Part shown: piece after piece, positions 17,782 to 26,723 of the stretch
Numbering within the stretch: the first letter of the stretch is position 1
How the letters are laid out: each line of letters begins with the position of its first letter
From: Halodurantibacterium flavum
Lineage (GTDB): Bacteria > Pseudomonadota > Alphaproteobacteria > Rhodobacterales > Rhodobacteraceae
Assembly: GCF_042681825.1 (NCBI RefSeq)
Contig: NZ_JBHUGH010000009.1
Span: forward strand, 310,001-374,000
Reading direction: 5' to 3'
Length of the DNA: 64,000 nucleotides
Position numbers and translations under genes: made by a program
The notes under the pieces: model-generated
What the model was told of the DNA's origin: nothing
Seen by the model: the letters and a program-made list of their open reading frames with translations, nothing else
Databases searched by the model: none

Positions 17782-18445
17782 ATTTCAGGCCCTTTTCCGC
17801 CAGCCTCTCGCGCATCTTGTAGATGTCGAGGCCCAGTTCCCCCGCCGCCAGTCGGTCACGCTTTTCCCCCTCGGCGGCGATACGGGCCTGCGCCTTTTTC
17901 AGCACCTCGGCCGCATCCTCGCGCGCAACCACGCAGACGCCATCGTCATCGGCCAGGATCACGTCGCCGGGGCGCACATGGGCGCCGGCACAGACAACCG
18001 GGACATTGACCGAACCCAGCGTCTCTTTCACCGTGCCCTGGGCGTGAACCGCGCTCGACCAGACGAGGAAACCCATCCGGCGCAGATCCGCCGTATCGCG
18101 AACGCCGGCGTCGATGATCAGCGCCCCGCAGCCGCGTGCCATCGCCGAAGTTGCCAGCAGATCGCCGAAATACCCGTCCGAACAGGGCGAGGTCGGCGCG
18201 AGCACCAGAACATCCCCCTCACGGAGTTGCTCGATCGCCACATGCAGCATCCAGTTATCCCCGGGCGGGGCCGAGATCGTGACGGCGCTGCCGGCGATCG
18301 CGCGGTCCATCTGGATCGGGCGCATGGACGGCCCCATCAGCCCTCGGCGCCCCTGCGCCTCATGCACGGTCGCGACGCCGCATTCGCCAAGGGCACGGAT
18401 CACCTCCGCATCGGCGCGCTCGATATTCTGAACGACGACCCCCAT
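17774..18445 (-). CDS. ligK: 4-carboxy-4-hydroxy-2-oxoadipate aldolase (LigK/GalC/ProA)
   Basis: This class II aldolase splits 4-carboxy-4-hydroxy-2-oxoadipate into pyruvate and oxaloacetate and often also decarboxylates oxaloacetate. At 223 residues it has the usual size. The family motif R-D-x2-D is seen in I-D-A-G-V-R-D-T-A-D (about residue 124), and D-D-D-G-V-C-V-V is the expected strand near 165. It lies between galB (1-base overlap, TGATG) and galD (8-base overlap), and performs the last step of the pathway. Confidence 0.92.
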   Translation of the reverse strand: MGVVVQNIERADAEVIRALGECGVATVHEAQGRRGLMGPSMRPIQMDRAIAGSAVTISAPPGDNWMLHVAIEQLREGDVLVLAPTSPCSDGYFGDLLATSAMARGCGALIIDAGVRDTADLRRMGFLVWSSAVHAQGTVKETLGSVNVPVVCAGAHVRPGDVILADDDGVCVVAREDAAEVLKKAQARIAAEGEKRDRLAAGELGLDIYKMRERLAEKGLKYV

Positions 18446-19173
18446 CAGAGTTCATCCACCGTGCGCGGAAAGATCGACTGGAACCCCTCGGCGTGGGTGG
18501 CCTTGCGCCCGCCGGACTGGCCGCCGGAGTTGCGCATGAAATGGTTGCCCCGGTTCTCGCCGACGTTTTCATAATAGTGCCAGAGATGCTCTTGCCCCTC
18601 CATGCACTTGATCGCGTTCCACTTCTTTTCCCAGACCGGAGAGATGTCGAGAAACACGTCCGGCTTCCACTTCATCTGCTCGGTCTGATGCGGCTCGAAC
18701 AGGTAAAGTTGCGGCGCGCCCAGAACCTTTTCGCCCGGGTTGTGGCCCCAGGCCTGCGCGATCATCCGTGCCTCAAGCGCGACGGTCGTCGCATACATGT
18801 GGTCGGTGTTATAGGGGTCCCACTGGGAATGCGACATCATGAAGGCGGGCTGCACCTTGCGGATCACATCGACCAGCCGGTATTTCGCTTCCCGGTCCAG
18901 CTCCAGCGGATAATCCCCACAGTCGAAGAACTGGATGTCATGCACGCCCAGGGCGGCGGCGGCATTCTCGGCCTCGGTCCGGCGGGCGGCCTTGACCTTT
19001 TCCAGCGTCATGCCGTCCTGCTTCCAGAGCTTCGCGCTCTCACCCCGCTCGCCGTAGGAGAGACAGACGACCGTCACCTCATAGCCTTTTTCCTGATGCA
19101 GGGCGATGGCGCCGCCGCAGCGCCAGACGAAATCGGCGGAATGGGCGCTGACGACAAGTGCGGTTTTTGCCAT
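18445..19173 (-). CDS. galB: 4-oxalomesaconate hydratase GalB (PIG-L fold)
   Basis: GalB adds water to 4-oxalomesaconate to form 4-carboxy-4-hydroxy-2-oxoadipate. It belongs to the zinc-dependent PIG-L deacetylase fold, not to the amidohydrolase fold of LigJ. The 242 residues carry the variant zinc motif A-H-S-A-D-F (residues about 9-14), where deacetylases have A-H-P-D-D-E, the S-Y-G-E-R-G-E-S loop, and an H-S-Q-W-D-P-Y-N-T-D-H active-site segment. These features agree with GalB of Pseudomonas putida. It begins six bases after the VOC dioxygenase. Confidence 0.9.
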   Translation of the reverse strand: MAKTALVVSAHSADFVWRCGGAIALHQEKGYEVTVVCLSYGERGESAKLWKQDGMTLEKVKAARRTEAENAAAALGVHDIQFFDCGDYPLELDREAKYRLVDVIRKVQPAFMMSHSQWDPYNTDHMYATTVALEARMIAQAWGHNPGEKVLGAPQLYLFEPHQTEQMKWKPDVFLDISPVWEKKWNAIKCMEGQEHLWHYYENVGENRGNHFMRNSGGQSGGRKATHAEGFQSIFPRTVDEL

Positions 19174-19179
19174 GGGTCT

Positions 19180-20136
19180 TTACTCCTTTGCCGCGACAGG
19201 CGGCGTTCCGTGCGTGTGGAATGTCTCGATCGTCTTCAGCCCCCAGGCCTGGCCCTTGCGACGCTCGGCCTCGGTCCAGATCACCGGCTCCCAGTCGGGG
19301 GCAAGGATCAGCCGCGCGCCGGCATTGGCAAGCTCGACCCGGTTTCCGGCGGGCTCCCAGACATAAAGGAAGAACGTGCCCTGAATGGCGTGCTTGTGCG
19401 GCCCGGTCTCGATATGAACCCCGTTCTGCAGAAAGATGTCGGCGGCGCGCAGGATGTCCTCGCGCTGGTCGGTGGCGTAGGTGACGTGGTGCAGCCGGGC
19501 ATTGCCGCCGCCATGTTCCTCGGTGCAGGCAAGATCATAGGTCTTGTTGTTGATCGTGAACCAGCAGCCCCCGATCCGCCCGTTATCGAGCTGGATCATC
19601 TCGGTCACACGGCTGCCCAGACAGGTCTCCATGAACCGGCGAAACTCGGTCACGTCCGCGGCCAGCAGGTTCACATGGTCAAGCCGCCGGGGCGCAGCAC
19701 CGGTGAAGGCCGAGGCCGTGTTCTTGAGCGCGGCGCGATCCGCCGCTTCGGCGACATAGCGGTTCGTGTCGTAATAGATCTCGAACACATGGCCGAACGG
19801 ATCCTCGAACCGGAAGGCGCGGCCGTGGCCCAGGTCGCCCTCGACCCAGCCATGGGTCTTGTAGCCCGACGCCTCGATCGCCTTTACGCGCCGGTCCAGC
19901 GCCTCGGGGCTTGCGGCGCGATAGGCGATATGGCCCACCCCGGTCGTGGCGGCGCGGGTCAGTTTGAGCGAGTGGAATTCGTAATCGTCCCAGGCGCGCA
20001 GCCAGGCGCTGTCGCCGTCCTGCGCCGAAAGCTTCAGCCCATAGACCCGCGTAAAGAAGTCGAGGCTTTGCTCGAAACGGTCGGTGTAGATTTCCACATG
20101 CCCCAGATGGGCGATATCGTAGCAGGGTTCCGTCAT
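19180..20136 (-). CDS. VOC-family (type I) extradiol ring-cleavage dioxygenase
   Basis: Two glyoxalase/VOC modules make up this 318-residue protein. The second holds the facial triad of type I extradiol enzymes such as BphC and XylE: His154 (L-D-H-V-N), His217 (H-H-V-T-Y) and Glu268 (N-R-V-E-L), with the second-shell His of G-V-H-I-E-T-G-P-H-K-H near 241-249. It should therefore bind Fe(II) and open a catechol-type ring. It is the only ring-cleavage gene in an operon whose other members act on 4-oxalomesaconate, so gallate, 3-O-methylgallate or protocatechuate is the likely substrate. Known enzymes for these (LigAB, GalA, DesZ) have the unrelated LigB fold. The gaps to dctM and galB are 10 and 6 bases. 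Confidence 0.82.
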   Translation of the reverse strand: MTEPCYDIAHLGHVEIYTDRFEQSLDFFTRVYGLKLSAQDGDSAWLRAWDDYEFHSLKLTRAATTGVGHIAYRAASPEALDRRVKAIEASGYKTHGWVEGDLGHGRAFRFEDPFGHVFEIYYDTNRYVAEAADRAALKNTASAFTGAAPRRLDHVNLLAADVTEFRRFMETCLGSRVTEMIQLDNGRIGGCWFTINNKTYDLACTEEHGGGNARLHHVTYATDQREDILRAADIFLQNGVHIETGPHKHAIQGTFFLYVWEPAGNRVELANAGARLILAPDWEPVIWTEAERRKGQAWGLKTIETFHTHGTPPVAAKE

Positions 20137-20146
20137 CTCGGGCCTC

Positions 20147-21451
20147 TCAGCGTATCATGGTGTTGGGAAGCAGCAGCGCAATCTGCGGGAAGGCCACCAG
20201 CAAGAGCAGCGCCACCAGCATGGCGACCCAGAAGGGTGCGACGCCGACGAAGATCTTTTCCAGCGGCACATGGCGCGCCACGGATTTCACGATGAAGATA
20301 TTGACGCCCACGGGCGGTGAGATCAGGCCCATTTCCAGCGTCAGCACGACGAGGACGCCGAACCAGATCGGGTCGATCCCCAACTGGATGATGACCGGAA
20401 AGAAGATCGGCAGCGTCAGGACGAGCATCGCGAACCCCTCGAGGAAACAGCCGAGCACGAGGTAGCAGAGCAGGATCAGCGCCAGCACACCCACCGCGGG
20501 AATGTCGAGCCCCGCAAGGAAGCCGCCCACCGCCTGCGGAATATGGCTGAGCGCAAGGAACGGGTTTATCATATGCGCCGCGATCAGGATCAGCATCACC
20601 GTCGCCGTGGTGATGATGGAATCGCGACCGGCCTCCCACAGGACGCGCAGCGACAGGCGACCCATCAGTGCGCCCGCGATCACGACAAGGCCCGCGCCCA
20701 CCGCCGCGGCCTCGACCGGCGAAAAGATCCCGCCATAGATGCCGCCGATGGTCAGCACGATGATCGCAAGGATCGGGATCGCACGGGCAAGCGCGGTGAA
20801 AAGCTGATGCAGGCTGCTGCGCGGTCCGCGCGGCCCAAGCTCCGGCTTGATCCAGCAGAGGATCGTCACCGTCAGGATGAACAGCCCCAGCAGCATCAGC
20901 CCCGGCAGAACGCCCGCAAGGAACAGCCGTCCGATCGATTGCTGCGTCAGGATCGCGTAGATTACGAAACCGGTGGATGGCGGGATCAGGATGCCGAGCG
21001 TCCCGCCCGCCGCCACGACCCCCGTGGAAAGACGTGTGTCATAGCCGAACCGCTCCATCTCGGCCATCGAGACCTTGCCCATCGTCAGGGCCGAGGCGAC
21101 GGATGACCCCGAAAGCGCCGCAAACCCGCCGCAACCAATCACCGTGGCCGAGGCAAGACCGCCCCGGATCGGCCCGACGATGGCATAGGCCGCATCGTAG
21201 AGCGCGCGGCTCATGCCCGTGGCGCTGGCGACATTTCCCATCAGAATAAAGAGCGGCACCACGACCAGTTCGGCGGATGAGGCGAGCGTGAAGCTTTCCG
21301 ACGCCATCAGGCTCATGGCGACAGGCAGCCCGCTGAGCACCCAGATCCCCACGAAACCCACGGCGAACATCGCAAAGGCCACAGGCACGCGCAGCACCAG
21401 AAGGACGATCAGGATCGCCATGCCGGTGAGGCCGGTCATCATAGGGGTCAT
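20147..21451 (-). CDS. dctM: TRAP transporter large permease DctM
   Basis: This 434-residue protein of about 12 membrane helices is the ion-coupled translocator of a TRAP importer. Typical features are G-F-A-A-L-S-G-S-S-V-A near residue 110 and the I-L-I-P-P-S loop near 150. I start at the ATG at 21449-21451, which overlaps the dctQ stop by 4 bp. It is the third gene of the operon and should import the aromatic acid that the following genes degrade. Confidence 0.92.
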   Translation of the reverse strand: MTPMMTGLTGMAILIVLLVLRVPVAFAMFAVGFVGIWVLSGLPVAMSLMASESFTLASSAELVVVPLFILMGNVASATGMSRALYDAAYAIVGPIRGGLASATVIGCGGFAALSGSSVASALTMGKVSMAEMERFGYDTRLSTGVVAAGGTLGILIPPSTGFVIYAILTQQSIGRLFLAGVLPGLMLLGLFILTVTILCWIKPELGPRGPRSSLHQLFTALARAIPILAIIVLTIGGIYGGIFSPVEAAAVGAGLVVIAGALMGRLSLRVLWEAGRDSIITTATVMLILIAAHMINPFLALSHIPQAVGGFLAGLDIPAVGVLALILLCYLVLGCFLEGFAMLVLTLPIFFPVIIQLGIDPIWFGVLVVLTLEMGLISPPVGVNIFIVKSVARHVPLEKIFVGVAPFWVAMLVALLLLVAFPQIALLLPNTMIR

Positions 21452-21960
21452 TGGTCGTCCTCCGCCCGCGGCGCGCCCGCAAGGATCAACGCCGCCCGCA
21501 TCAGCATCCCGAGCGAGGTGACGGCGGCAAAGAAGGTCAGCGCCCACTGGAACTCGGCCTTGGGCAGACGGATCACGTTGGTGGACAGGTTCAGCAATTG
21601 CGAAAGCTTGGACGATTCATAGACCGTCCATGCGATCCCCGCGAAGATCAGCGCGCCCAGAAGCGCGCTGAGAATATCCGACCAGCGGTTGAGCCAGCGG
21701 GGAAACATCCGCTCGAACACATCGACCGATACATGCCCGCCCCGCCGGTCGCAAAGTGCCATGCCGCCAAAGACGATCAGGACCATGCCCATCTGCGCGA
21801 TATCCTGCGCCCCCGCCAGCGGCTGCATCATGTTCCGCCCGACCACGTCGCGCAGGATGACACAGACGACGAAGAACAGCCCGATCGTGCCCACCGCGGC
21901 GCAAAGCCGGATCAGGAGACCGACCGCATAGTCCATCTTCGACAGCATGGCCGGTCTCAC
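21448..21960 (-). CDS. dctQ: TRAP transporter small permease DctQ
   Basis: DctQ is the four-helix membrane subunit that scaffolds DctM. The 170 residues show four hydrophobic stretches and the N-terminal membrane entry typical of the family. The probable start is GTG at 21958-21960, overlapping the dctP stop (GTGA) with a GGGG stretch just upstream; ATG codons at 21948 and 21936 are alternatives. Confidence 0.88.
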   Translation of the reverse strand: MRPAMLSKMDYAVGLLIRLCAAVGTIGLFFVVCVILRDVVGRNMMQPLAGAQDIAQMGMVLIVFGGMALCDRRGGHVSVDVFERMFPRWLNRWSDILSALLGALIFAGIAWTVYESSKLSQLLNLSTNVIRLPKAEFQWALTFFAAVTSLGMLMRAALILAGAPRAEDDQ

Positions 21961-22958
21961 TCGCCCCGCATGGCGGCCAGCGCTTCTTCGCCGCCGGGGA
22001 TGGCGGCGACAAGCTGCGCGGTCAGCGGTTCGAGCACCTCGGCAAAAGCCGCGATTTCCTCGTCCGTGAGGTCGATCACCGTCTTGGAGCCGTCTGCCCG
22101 CAGCATCTCGATGGTGTCGTCGGCGCGGGCGTTCCAGCCTTCTTCGCCGCTTTGCGACAGGCTGCGGCCGCTGTTGGCGTCGATGGCCGCGCGGAATTCC
22201 TCGGACAGGCCCTGATACCGCGCCTCGTTCATCACGAGGTAAAAGGTGATGAGGCCAAGGGGCGCGCCGATGCTGTAGGTATTCGCAACCTCGTTCAGCT
22301 TGAAGTCCGCGACCGCGCTGGCGCCCGTCACGATACCGTCGATCAGCCCGGTCTGCAGCGCGTTATAGGCCTCACCCGCGGGCATCTGCACTGGCGTGGC
22401 GCCCATCGCCTCGACCAGCGCGCCGGAAATCGCGCCGGAAACGCGGATCTTCAGGCCCGCGACATCGGCGGGGCTGCGCACCTCGCGGTCGCGCATGATG
22501 AAGATGTTCGGTTCCGACCCCCAGATCGCCAGCGGCCGGGTGCCCGGAAACTCCTGCGCCAGATGATCCTCATAACCGTTCCAGAGGAAGTCATAGGCGG
22601 TCATGCCCTCGGGCACCGCGCCCGGCATTTCCGCGATCATCGTGCGGCTGAACTGCGACGAGGTATAGCCCTGAAGCCCCCAGGTGATGTCGGCCACGCC
22701 TTGCAGGGCACGGACATACTGCTCTGCCGGGCCTGCACCCAGTTCGCCGCCCGGAAAGACCTGGATGGTCAGCTCGCCCCCCGTCGCCTCGGACACGCCC
22801 TGCGCCAGCGGTTCGACCACCGACCCGGTGACGACATGGGTCGGCGACACGAAATGCGCCAGCCGCAGCGTTTCCGCCGAAGCGGCCTGCGCAAGTGCCA
22901 CCCCCAGGCCCGCAGCGGCGACGGCGCCCAAAAGGCGCCCACGGTTGAATTCGTACAT
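21957..22958 (-). CDS. dctP: TRAP transporter substrate-binding protein DctP
   Basis: This 333-residue periplasmic protein has a signal peptide cleaved near A-S-A/E (about residue 28) and the DctP fold (L-R-L-A-H-F, G-L-K-I-R-V with the carboxylate-binding Arg, and G-L-I-D-G-I-V-T). It is the first gene of the eight-gene operon (22958 to 15874) in which every gap is 12 bases or less or an overlap. The cargo is inferred from the catabolic genes: a hydroxylated or methoxylated benzoate. The 145 bases upstream contain no copy of the GntR operator. Confidence 0.92.
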   Translation of the reverse strand: MYEFNRGRLLGAVAAAGLGVALAQAASAETLRLAHFVSPTHVVTGSVVEPLAQGVSEATGGELTIQVFPGGELGAGPAEQYVRALQGVADITWGLQGYTSSQFSRTMIAEMPGAVPEGMTAYDFLWNGYEDHLAQEFPGTRPLAIWGSEPNIFIMRDREVRSPADVAGLKIRVSGAISGALVEAMGATPVQMPAGEAYNALQTGLIDGIVTGASAVADFKLNEVANTYSIGAPLGLITFYLVMNEARYQGLSEEFRAAIDANSGRSLSQSGEEGWNARADDTIEMLRADGSKTVIDLTDEEIAAFAEVLEPLTAQLVAAIPGGEEALAAMRGE

Positions 22959-23103
22959 TGTTTCTCCCCCCGAAGTGAATGGCGGTCATCGGCAGGCAAA
23001 GGCCCGCGACGGTTTTCGCCAGCGCCCACGTTAGGCGGGGAAAAGGGCGCAGTCCAATTCGAACGCGCGCAGCATTCATAAGCTTTGATTACTGATCTCT
23101 CCG

Positions 23104-24621
23104 TCAGGCGTTTTGCAGCGCCTGCTCGACCGGCGGCAGATCATGCGTCGAAAGCCGCGCAAGCGGCACGTCAATCCGGGCGACCAGCCCCTCGGGCCGG
23201 TAGTCTAGCGTCACATCAGCCTGAAGTTCTGCCGCCAACACCCGCTGGATGAGGTATGATCCAAAGCCCTTGCGCTCCGGCACCCGGACCTCCGGCCCGC
23301 CGGTCTCGCACCATTCCAGCCGCAGCCGGTCATCCGCGACCAGCCAGGTCAGACGAACCTTGCCCCCCGCCACGCCAAGCGCCCCGTATTTGGCGGAATT
23401 GGTCGCGAGCTCATGAAACGCGAGCGAAAACGACATCGCGGCCTGCGGCGAAAGTTCAAGCGAGGCCCCCTCGATCCTCACCCGGTCGCCGGCCACATCA
23501 TGCCCCTCGGTCGCGATCCGGGCGACCATGCGCAGATCGCCCCCCTTCCAGTCCTGCCCGCGCAGAACCTCGTGCGCGCGGGCCAGCGCGACGATCCGGG
23601 CGTCCAGCATCTCGCGCGCCTCCGCCAGCGAGGGTGCGGTGCGCAGGGTCTGCGCCGCCACCGCCTGCACCACGGCGATCGTGTTTTTCAGCCGATGGTT
23701 GAGTTCGTGCATCATCACCTGAAGTTTCTGCTCGGTCCGCACGCGGGATGTCACGTCATAGCCTTCGACGAAGATCCAGTTCGTCTGCCCCTGATCGTCG
23801 CGGATCGGCTGAAAGATGAAATCCACGAACCGTTCCTCGTTGCGATCGGTCACACCGCTCTCGAACGTCACACGGGTTGCGGCGCCGGCATGGGGCTCGC
23901 CGGTGTCGCGCACGCGGTCCAGCAGGTCGACGAAGCCCTGCGCCTCGATCTCGGGCAGGGCCTCGGCGACGCGCTGCCCCACGACCTCGTCGCGCCCGAC
24001 GAGATCCAGATAGGCGCGGTTGGCCAGACGGAAGACATGATCCGGGCCTTCCAGCAGCGCCATGAAGCCCGGCGCCTCCTGGAACATATGCTCAAGGCGG
24101 GCCTGTTCGCCCTCGACCCGCCGCTTGGCAAGGACCTTTTCCGTCGTTTCCTGCACCACGGCCAGAACACCCTGCGGTTCGCCGTCAGGGCCAGGGATCG
24201 GCGAATAAAAGAGGTCGATCCACAGCTGTTCGGGCTGGCCCTTGCGGTTCAGCGCGAATTCCTGATCGTGATAGGACAGCGTCTCGCCCTGCATCACCGT
24301 CGCCATGACATGTTCGTTGAAGGCGCGCGCCTCGGGCCAGGAATCCGCAGCGGTCATGCCCAGATGTTCGGGATGACGGTCGCCCGCGAAACGGGCATAG
24401 CCCTCATTATAGATCATGACGCCTTCCCTGCCCCACATCACCACCATCGCGACCGGGGACCGCAGGATGGTTCCGACGATCGACAAAAGCGTGGGCGACC
24501 ATCCGGAGATCGGGCCAAGCGGCGTGCGCGACCAGTCATGGCTCCGCACGATGGCTCCGGTTTCACCGCCGCCCGCAAGCAAGGCCAAAACGGTCTGGTC
24601 GGCTCCACTTTCGTCTCGCAA
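23104..24621 (-). CDS. Soluble PAS-HWE histidine kinase
   Basis: This 505-residue kinase has no membrane helix. Two PAS-type domains (about residues 40-160 and 170-290) precede an HWE catalytic unit: the phospho-acceptor His in H-E-L-N-H-R-L-K-N (about 305-313), the N-box H-E-L-A-T-N-S-A-K-Y-G-A and the W-C-E motif that gives the class its name. The start is TTG at 24619-24621, eight bases after an AGGAG site. HWE kinases commonly phosphorylate stand-alone receivers or PhyR. It is divergent from the KaiC-like gene, which is followed by a stand-alone receiver. Confidence 0.88.
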   Translation of the reverse strand: MRDESGADQTVLALLAGGGETGAIVRSHDWSRTPLGPISGWSPTLLSIVGTILRSPVAMVVMWGREGVMIYNEGYARFAGDRHPEHLGMTAADSWPEARAFNEHVMATVMQGETLSYHDQEFALNRKGQPEQLWIDLFYSPIPGPDGEPQGVLAVVQETTEKVLAKRRVEGEQARLEHMFQEAPGFMALLEGPDHVFRLANRAYLDLVGRDEVVGQRVAEALPEIEAQGFVDLLDRVRDTGEPHAGAATRVTFESGVTDRNEERFVDFIFQPIRDDQGQTNWIFVEGYDVTSRVRTEQKLQVMMHELNHRLKNTIAVVQAVAAQTLRTAPSLAEAREMLDARIVALARAHEVLRGQDWKGGDLRMVARIATEGHDVAGDRVRIEGASLELSPQAAMSFSLAFHELATNSAKYGALGVAGGKVRLTWLVADDRLRLEWCETGGPEVRVPERKGFGSYLIQRVLAAELQADVTLDYRPEGLVARIDVPLARLSTHDLPPVEQALQNA

Positions 24622-24898
24622 GAGTACTCTCCTGAAGGGCGCCGCGCCGGGGCGGGGCGCGGATCGATGTCACGCAGCTTCAAGTCGGGATCAGGATGAC
24701 AGGTTCCATAGCTCTCTGCCAGCAACATCGTATAACGCCCTGAAGGCCCGTCAGGCTTGACCGCCGCCCCCTGCATGGGGTTAGAGCAACGGGCGGCCCC
24801 GTGCCGCGTGGGATTGGCATTGTGTTCGCTTTCCCGATAGGTATGGTCGTGGCGGCGGTTCACCACCGCGGGCGAGACCCAAGCTGAGGGGCTGAAAG
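24622..24898. other. Divergent intergenic region, HWE kinase / KaiC-like gene
   Basis: The 277 bases must hold promoters in both directions. A 7-bp inverted repeat (24763-24769 with 24791-24797) is visible. A GGAAC box reads leftward at 24703-24707, but the -10 spacing would be 17 and the match beyond TT is poor. I see no reading frame or RNA gene. Confidence 0.3.
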
Positions 24899-26323
24899 GT
24901 GAAAAATCTCACGCGGATTGAAAGCGGCGTTCAGGGGCTGGACACGGTTCTGGGCGGCGGGCTTCTGGAAGGGGCGGCATATATCGTTCAGGGCAGCCCG
25001 GGCGCGGGCAAGACGATCCTGTCGAACCAGATCGCGTTTCACCGGGCGGCGCAGGGCGGTCGGGTGCTTTACGTCACCCTTCTGTCGGAAAGCCATGACC
25101 GGCTTTTCCAGGCGCTCGGCACGCTCGACTTCTTTGACCCGCAGCGGATCGGGAACGAGATCATCTATCTCTCGGTCTTCCAGACCCTGCGGGAAAGCGG
25201 ACTTGACGCGGTGGTCCATCTGCTCCGCTCCGAGATCAAGCGCCACGGCGCGCGCCTCCTGGTGTTTGACGGATTACTGAACGCGCGGGACCGGGCGGAT
25301 TCCGATCTCGACGTGAAAACCTTCGTCGCCGAGGTGCAGGGACAGGCCGCCTTTGCCCAATGCACCGTGCTCTTCCTCACCAGCACCCGGGTTCAGGATG
25401 CTTCTCCGGAACACACGATGGTGGATGGAGTTATTGAACTCAGCGAGGATCTTGCCGGCGTGCGCAGCATCCGACGGCTGCAGGTTCGCAAGTCACGCGG
25501 AAGTGCCGCCATAGGCGGGTTGCATCAATTCGAGATAGGCACGACGGGCTTGACGATATACCCAAGATACGAGGCGACGGCCGCGCGAAGCTTCCCCGAT
25601 GCGGTTCCGCCTTCAGCCCGGATCAGGTCGGGGTGTTCGGATCTGGATGAAATTGCGGGCGGCGGGTTTCCTGCCGGTTCCATCACCCTGCTCCTTGGTC
25701 CGTCCGGCAGCGGCAAGACCACCCTGGGTCTCCAGTTCCTGAGCGCGGCAAGCGCAGACGAACCCGCCCTTCATTTCGGATTTCTCGAAACTCCCGCACG
25801 GCTGCGCGCGAAGGCAAAGGCGCTGGGGCTGCCACTGCCGGAAAACGAAGATATGACGCTGCTCTGGAATCCGCTGACGGAAAACCTTTTGGACAAGCTG
25901 GGCTGGCAACTGCTGTCCGAAGTCAGAAAGCGCGGCATCCGGCGGTTGTTCATCGACGGGCTGACCGGCTTTGAGCGCGCCGCCATTCACCCGACCCGGT
26001 TGACCGAGTTTCTCGCGGCGCTGACAAATGAACTGCGCAATCTCGGCGTGACAACGCTTGCCACATGGGAAACGGTCGAGATGGTCGGCAGCGGCATGAC
26101 GGCCCCCGCCGCACATCTTTCGGCGCTGCACGACAACCTGATCATCCTGCAGCGGCTGCCGATCGATCATACGCTGGTGCGCACCATCGCGATCCAGAAG
26201 ATGCGCGACAGCGACTTCACTCCCGCGACATTCGGGCTGGTTCTGTCGTCCAGCGGGCTAACTATAGGGAACACCATGGCTGCGACCCCCGACCCGAACC
26301 GGATCGAGACGGCGTCCGACTGA
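24899..26323 (+). CDS. Double-domain KaiC/RAD55-like ATPase
   Basis: The 474 residues form two KaiC-type RecA domains. Walker A motifs are G-S-P-G-A-G-K-T (residues 32-39) and G-P-S-G-S-G-K-T-T (about 267-275). Walker B strands are L-L-V-F-D-G and R-L-F-I-D-G. The paired Glu after strand 2, which drives catalysis in the cyanobacterial clock protein, is reduced to one in each half (L-S-E-S and L-E-T-P). No KaiA or KaiB is adjacent, so this is a signalling relative, not a clock. The start is GTG at 24899 after a GAGGGG site. A receiver and a GGDEF-EAL protein follow on the same strand. Confidence 0.85.
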   Translation: MKNLTRIESGVQGLDTVLGGGLLEGAAYIVQGSPGAGKTILSNQIAFHRAAQGGRVLYVTLLSESHDRLFQALGTLDFFDPQRIGNEIIYLSVFQTLRESGLDAVVHLLRSEIKRHGARLLVFDGLLNARDRADSDLDVKTFVAEVQGQAAFAQCTVLFLTSTRVQDASPEHTMVDGVIELSEDLAGVRSIRRLQVRKSRGSAAIGGLHQFEIGTTGLTIYPRYEATAARSFPDAVPPSARIRSGCSDLDEIAGGGFPAGSITLLLGPSGSGKTTLGLQFLSAASADEPALHFGFLETPARLRAKAKALGLPLPENEDMTLLWNPLTENLLDKLGWQLLSEVRKRGIRRLFIDGLTGFERAAIHPTRLTEFLAALTNELRNLGVTTLATWETVEMVGSGMTAPAAHLSALHDNLIILQRLPIDHTLVRTIAIQKMRDSDFTPATFGLVLSSSGLTIGNTMAATPDPNRIETASD

Positions 26324-26363
26324 ACGCGTGGCGAAAGCCGAGGAAGGTGAGGAGCTTGTTGCA

Positions 26364-26723
26364 ATGGCAGTGATAATCGTCGCCGATGACGAATTCTTGC
26401 TGGCCCAGATGCTCGCCGACCTTCTTGAGGATGAAGGCTACGAGGTTCATACGGCACAGAATGGCGCCCGCGCGCTTGAACTCGTCCGAAGTCACCAGCC
26501 CGCGCTCCTTATCACCGACTTCATGATGCCGGTGATGACGGGGCTGGAACTCGCGACGCATCTGCGGGACGATCCGCTGTTCGAGACGCTTCCGATCCTG
26601 CTCGTTTCGGGGGCCCAGGGCGCGCTTGCGCGGGAACGTGAGGATCTCTTCGACCGGGTGCTGGACAAGCCCTATAACCACCTGCATCTCAAGCAGGTGG
26701 TGGCAGAGATGGTCGCGCCCTGA
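26364..26723 (+). CDS. Stand-alone receiver (CheY-like response regulator)
   Basis: This 119-residue single receiver has the acidic pair A-D-D-E, the phospho-acceptor Asp in I-T-D-F-M-M-P, a switch Ser in L-V-S-G and the Lys of L-D-K-P. It has no output domain, so it should relay a signal by protein contact. I prefer the ATG at 26364, preceded by GAGGAG, over a GTG at 26328. It begins 40 bases after the KaiC-like gene and is likely its operon partner; the divergent HWE kinase is a candidate phospho-donor. Confidence 0.88.
   Translation: MAVIIVADDEFLLAQMLADLLEDEGYEVHTAQNGARALELVRSHQPALLITDFMMPVMTGLELATHLRDDPLFETLPILLVSGAQGALAREREDLFDRVLDKPYNHLHLKQVVAEMVAP

Noticed and set aside
24899..26323. 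A circadian KaiC clock gene
   Set aside because: No kaiA or kaiB is adjacent, and the paired catalytic Glu residues are single in both halves; it belongs to the wider KaiC-like signalling ATPases.
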